From positions 1,106,001-1,170,000 of the forward strand of contig JAKULF010000006.1 of NCBI GenBank assembly GCA_022661535.1: a stretch of DNA of 64,000 nucleotides, given 5' to 3'. Positions 61,365 to 64,000 of the stretch are shown here, piece after piece (within the stretch, counting starts at the first letter, position 1; each line of letters starts with the position of its first letter). A program made the position numbers and the translations under genes. This stretch comes from Eutypa lata (lineage: Eukaryota > Ascomycota > Sordariomycetes > Xylariales > Diatrypaceae). The notes beneath the pieces were generated by a model. The model saw nothing but the letters and a program-made list of their open reading frames with translations. It did no database searches and was not told where the DNA came from.

Positions 61365-63790
61365 CAAGTTCGAGTGCAGGGTAAGTCGGGCCGGTGTTCA
61401 GAACGGGCGAGTGCCTTATAACTACATCTCGGCGTACCCGGGAGGCGGGCTGCCCGGGAGAGGCGCGGGCTGGAATGGGATGCGAGGGAGCTGCAGGGTA
61501 GGTGCGCGCGGAGCGACTTACCCGGGAGGAGCGCTGGGGAGAATACGGGTGCAGGGTAAGTCGTCTCAGACTATAAGGGAACCTACCCGGTAGCGGTGTA
61601 GTTGTAGTGGCAGCGGGTGTACAGGGTAAGCGCGGCCAGGCAACCTACCCTGGAGCTGGTTTCGGGTGAGAGGTCTCCCGGGTAGGTCCTCCGGCTAGAC
61701 GACTTACCCTGCAGTCGAGGTGCGGGTGAGGCGCCTCCCGGGTAGGTGATCTCAGGGGACTTACCCTGGAATTACGGTGCAGGGTAGGTCTGCGAACTTG
61801 GCGCTTCATGCCCCGGCGCTGCAGGCCCGGAAAGCGGCCGGTTTCTACGGCATGTCTACGCTGCTTTCCACCGCATCACGCCGCTCGTTGTTAATAAAAA
61901 ACCTTGTGAGCCTTACCCGGGAAAATCCCATACAAAAGAATTTATCGGAAAAAAAACGGGCGGACCTGAAGCATGCTACGCGTGCCGGCCACCCAACTAG
62001 GGTCGGTGGGTATATGTAGGGGCACGTTAAGCTCCGCTGCCGCCGGTGCGGGTTTTCTAGTGCTGAAAAGCGCCGAATTTCCCGGCATCCCCGGCGGCGA
62101 GCGGAGGTCCGTAGCCCTCTCGCCGGCCTCGGAAGGGGCCCATCTCGATCTACAGGGTAGGTCCTCCCAGAAGCGGGCAAATCGGCGGGTTGGCGTGGTA
62201 CCCTTAGGGGGCGGGGGTTTTTGGGGGGTGATAAGTGATAAAGTATGAGATAGGTATGAGAGATAGAGTGGCAGGTGGGAGGCGAGCTACCCTGTACTTA
62301 CCCTGTACTTACCCGGGAATTCCGTGGCGGGAGAGGATCTTCCGGGTAGGTCGGGTGGGTGGGCTTCAGGGTAAGTCGGCTGGGGCGAGCTACCCGGGAG
62401 CTACCCTGTAATTACGTAGTAGCGGGTGAAATAGAGTCAAGCCGAAGGGTCTTCTTTTTTTTTTTTTTCGAGTGCGTCAAGTGAGGTGAGCTACCCGGTA
62501 GCTGCAGGGTAAGTCGGCTCGCTCGTGGGCTGGGTGGGCGTGGTAAAGCGCGTTGTTCTTTGGAATTTTGTTTCTTGTAGTGCCGGTATAGGGTAAGTCG
62601 GCTCGGGCATGTGGTATATGGTAAGTTAATTGGAGCGTATAAATGTATTTATTTATTATCATTATAAGACAGCTTTTCACGTTATATAACAATTACTGTG
62701 CGTATATACAGCCGATTCTACGTGCAAAATACCGTAGGAGAACTTCTTTGCCGAAGATGTAAAATGTATCGATGTTGAATTTTTAAAGTTACATTGATTT
62801 CTTATATATACATGTTGGTGTTCTACGGTAATTATACATTTATACTTTAAAATAAGGATTACCCTCATGTTCCGTATACCATCGTGACCGCAAAAATCCA
62901 AGCTCTCGAGCGGTAGTACTCCCGTCGCCGTCGGCCTCGTCGTCGCCCGTCTAGCCGGAAAAAGGTCGCGCCGGCCTACCCTGTAGTACCGGGTAGGTCG
63001 GCTGGCGTGTTGGGATTTTGCGAGCGGTGGACCGCGGCGGCTGCGGACGAGACAAGAGAACCTACCCTGCACTACAGGGTAGGCGCTGCGGAGGTGCTCG
63101 TATTCCCGGCGGCATACCGGGGTATAAAATGATTAGAATTCGGGCACGCGCGTGACCTGTACGTACCGTACACCGTTCGGTAGCCTGAATTCCGGCGGTC
63201 ATAGCGGTATGCGGTTGGCCCGGGTCCGGCGCGCCGTCGTCGCGGGGTGGATTTTCGAAGTGAGGTGGGTGCGGGTGGCTAGAGGAGCGCGGCGAGACGA
63301 CGAATCGAGCAAAGTTCTTTTTTGTAGCCGGCACACACTTACCCTGCAACTACCGGGTAGGTCGCGTGGGCGCTGGCGTGCGAGGAGCCGCAGCGAGGGC
63401 GGAAACAGCTTTTCAAGTGGCCCGGAAACGCTTACCCGGTAACTACAGGGTAGGTCACGTGCACCCCCGCGGCGACCACCCGGCCTTCGCACCGCTCCGT
63501 AAAATCGGGCGCGCGCCGTGTGCGGGTGCATCCTATACCGTTCGAACCGTCTCGGCGCGCTCTATCGAATGGTGCCGGTTTCGTCGTGGCACGACCAGTG
63601 GCCGCAGAGAAACCGATTTATTCCGAATTCCGCCCTGGGACCCCCCTACGCGTGTTTTTTACCCTCATTCCAACACCTAAAAAAAATTCACCTAGGGGGT
63701 GGTTACAGGGCGTCGACCACCTAGAAATTTTTCTTTAGGGGGTAGTTACCCTGTAGGGACCCCCTAGGTGACTACCCTACAGTGGGTGGT
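61365..63790. repeat. GC-rich region with a dense array of TACCC(T/G)G palindrome half-sites
   Basis: By eye I count about 16 copies of GGGTA(A/G)G and about 12 of its complement. They are usually extended to CAGGGTAAGTCG or CCGGGTAGGTC. Several are paired head to head into an imperfect palindrome, best seen at 62491-62515, 62975-63000, 63061-63085, 63338-63366 and 63431-63457 (core TACCCGGTAACTACAGGGTA). Spacing is irregular, so it is not a simple satellite. Short open frames across it translate the motif repeatedly and are not considered genes. No gene is supported here. Confidence 0.8.
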
Positions 63791-63961
63791 GCACCTAGGG
63801 CGCAGGGCTAGGGCGCGCGGCGAAATCACACCTAAATTAGTATGGGGATTTCGCGGGTCGATTTTGACGAAGTCCGAAAAAATTGTGCAGGACCGGAGCT
63901 GGTTTGTGTGCTTGTGAGTCGATTTTTAAAATTTCCCATACAAATGAATTTATCGGAAAAA
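61927..63961. repeat. 27-bp direct repeat pair about 2.0 kb apart
   Basis: 61927-61953 and 63935-63961 are identical except for one base (CCCATACAAA, A or T, GAATTTATCGGAAAAA). Confidence 0.9.
63689..63770. repeat. Inverted repeat with CACCTAGGGGGT ends
   Basis: 63689-63710 and the complement of 63749-63770 match at 19 of 22 bases (CACCTAGGGGGT, three differing bases, then TACAGGG). Additional CACCTAG copies lie at about 63717 and 63791. Confidence 0.85.
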
Positions 63962-64000
63962 GATTGTGTTGGGCCCATACATTTCGACCGTGCGCGCGAC

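Noticed and set aside
61365..63460. Similarity of the CAGGGTAA half-site to the yeast homing endonuclease I-SceI site
   Set aside because: Only about nine bases agree, and the paired palindrome structure differs; treated as chance.
61411..63738. Several 60-130 codon frames in the GC-rich right end
   Set aside because: They repeat DLPCSYRV-like peptides because they translate the DNA motif array; no protein family evidence.
61365..64000. Telomere proximity
   Set aside because: GGGTAGG resembles TTAGGG superficially, but there is no TTAGGG/CCCTAA tandem array in the window.

Overview
The window reads as nuclear DNA of a filamentous ascomycete (Pezizomycotina, most likely Sordariomycetes). The genes carry short spliceosomal introns with GTAAGT/GTATGT-type donors. 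The protein set includes a MOB3/phocein homologue, a MOSC protein, a Zn2Cys6 regulator, SMC2, a Cue1-like protein, MSS116, PEX7, a BBE-type oxidase and a HET-domain protein. A 12 kb block almost devoid of CA and TG dinucleotides is the signature of repeat-induced point mutation (RIP). The genus cannot be read from the sequence.

Left and middle (1-36,112) are mostly housekeeping genes: a MOB/phocein STRIPAK-type gene (+) whose open frame continues past an in-frame TAG; a membrane-anchored MOSC-domain gene (-) with four exons; an 8.7 kb gene-poor gap; a five-exon Zn2Cys6 transcription factor (+); condensin SMC2 (-, five exons); a Cue1-like ER ubiquitin-system protein (+); an unrecognised two-exon gene (-); the mitochondrial DEAD-box helicase MSS116 (+); and the peroxisomal PTS2 receptor PEX7 (-). 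Exon junctions were placed by hand and every spliced model keeps its frame.

From 36.6 kb the character becomes accessory. There is a 449 bp MITE-like element with long terminal inverted repeats and a TA target duplication; a tRNA-like stretch with Pol III A and B boxes; a secreted BBE-type FAD oxidase gene interrupted by a TAG 52 codons before its natural end; a HET-domain gene with an apparent one-base frameshift; an ankyrin-repeat pseudogene; a pogo/Fot1-type DDE transposase with an intact frame; and several decayed copies of a zinc-binding His-Me-finger (homing-endonuclease-like) domain.

From about 49.39 to 61.36 kb lies an AT-rich block with no usable open frame and several internal repeat families, interpreted as RIP-mutated transposons. 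From 61.37 kb to the end the DNA abruptly becomes GC-rich and carries nearly thirty copies of a TACCC(T/G)G half-site in both orientations, often paired into an imperfect palindrome. It also holds a 19/22 inverted repeat ending in CACCTAGGGGGT and a 27 bp direct repeat about 2.0 kb apart. That motif array is the part least explained by known feature classes.
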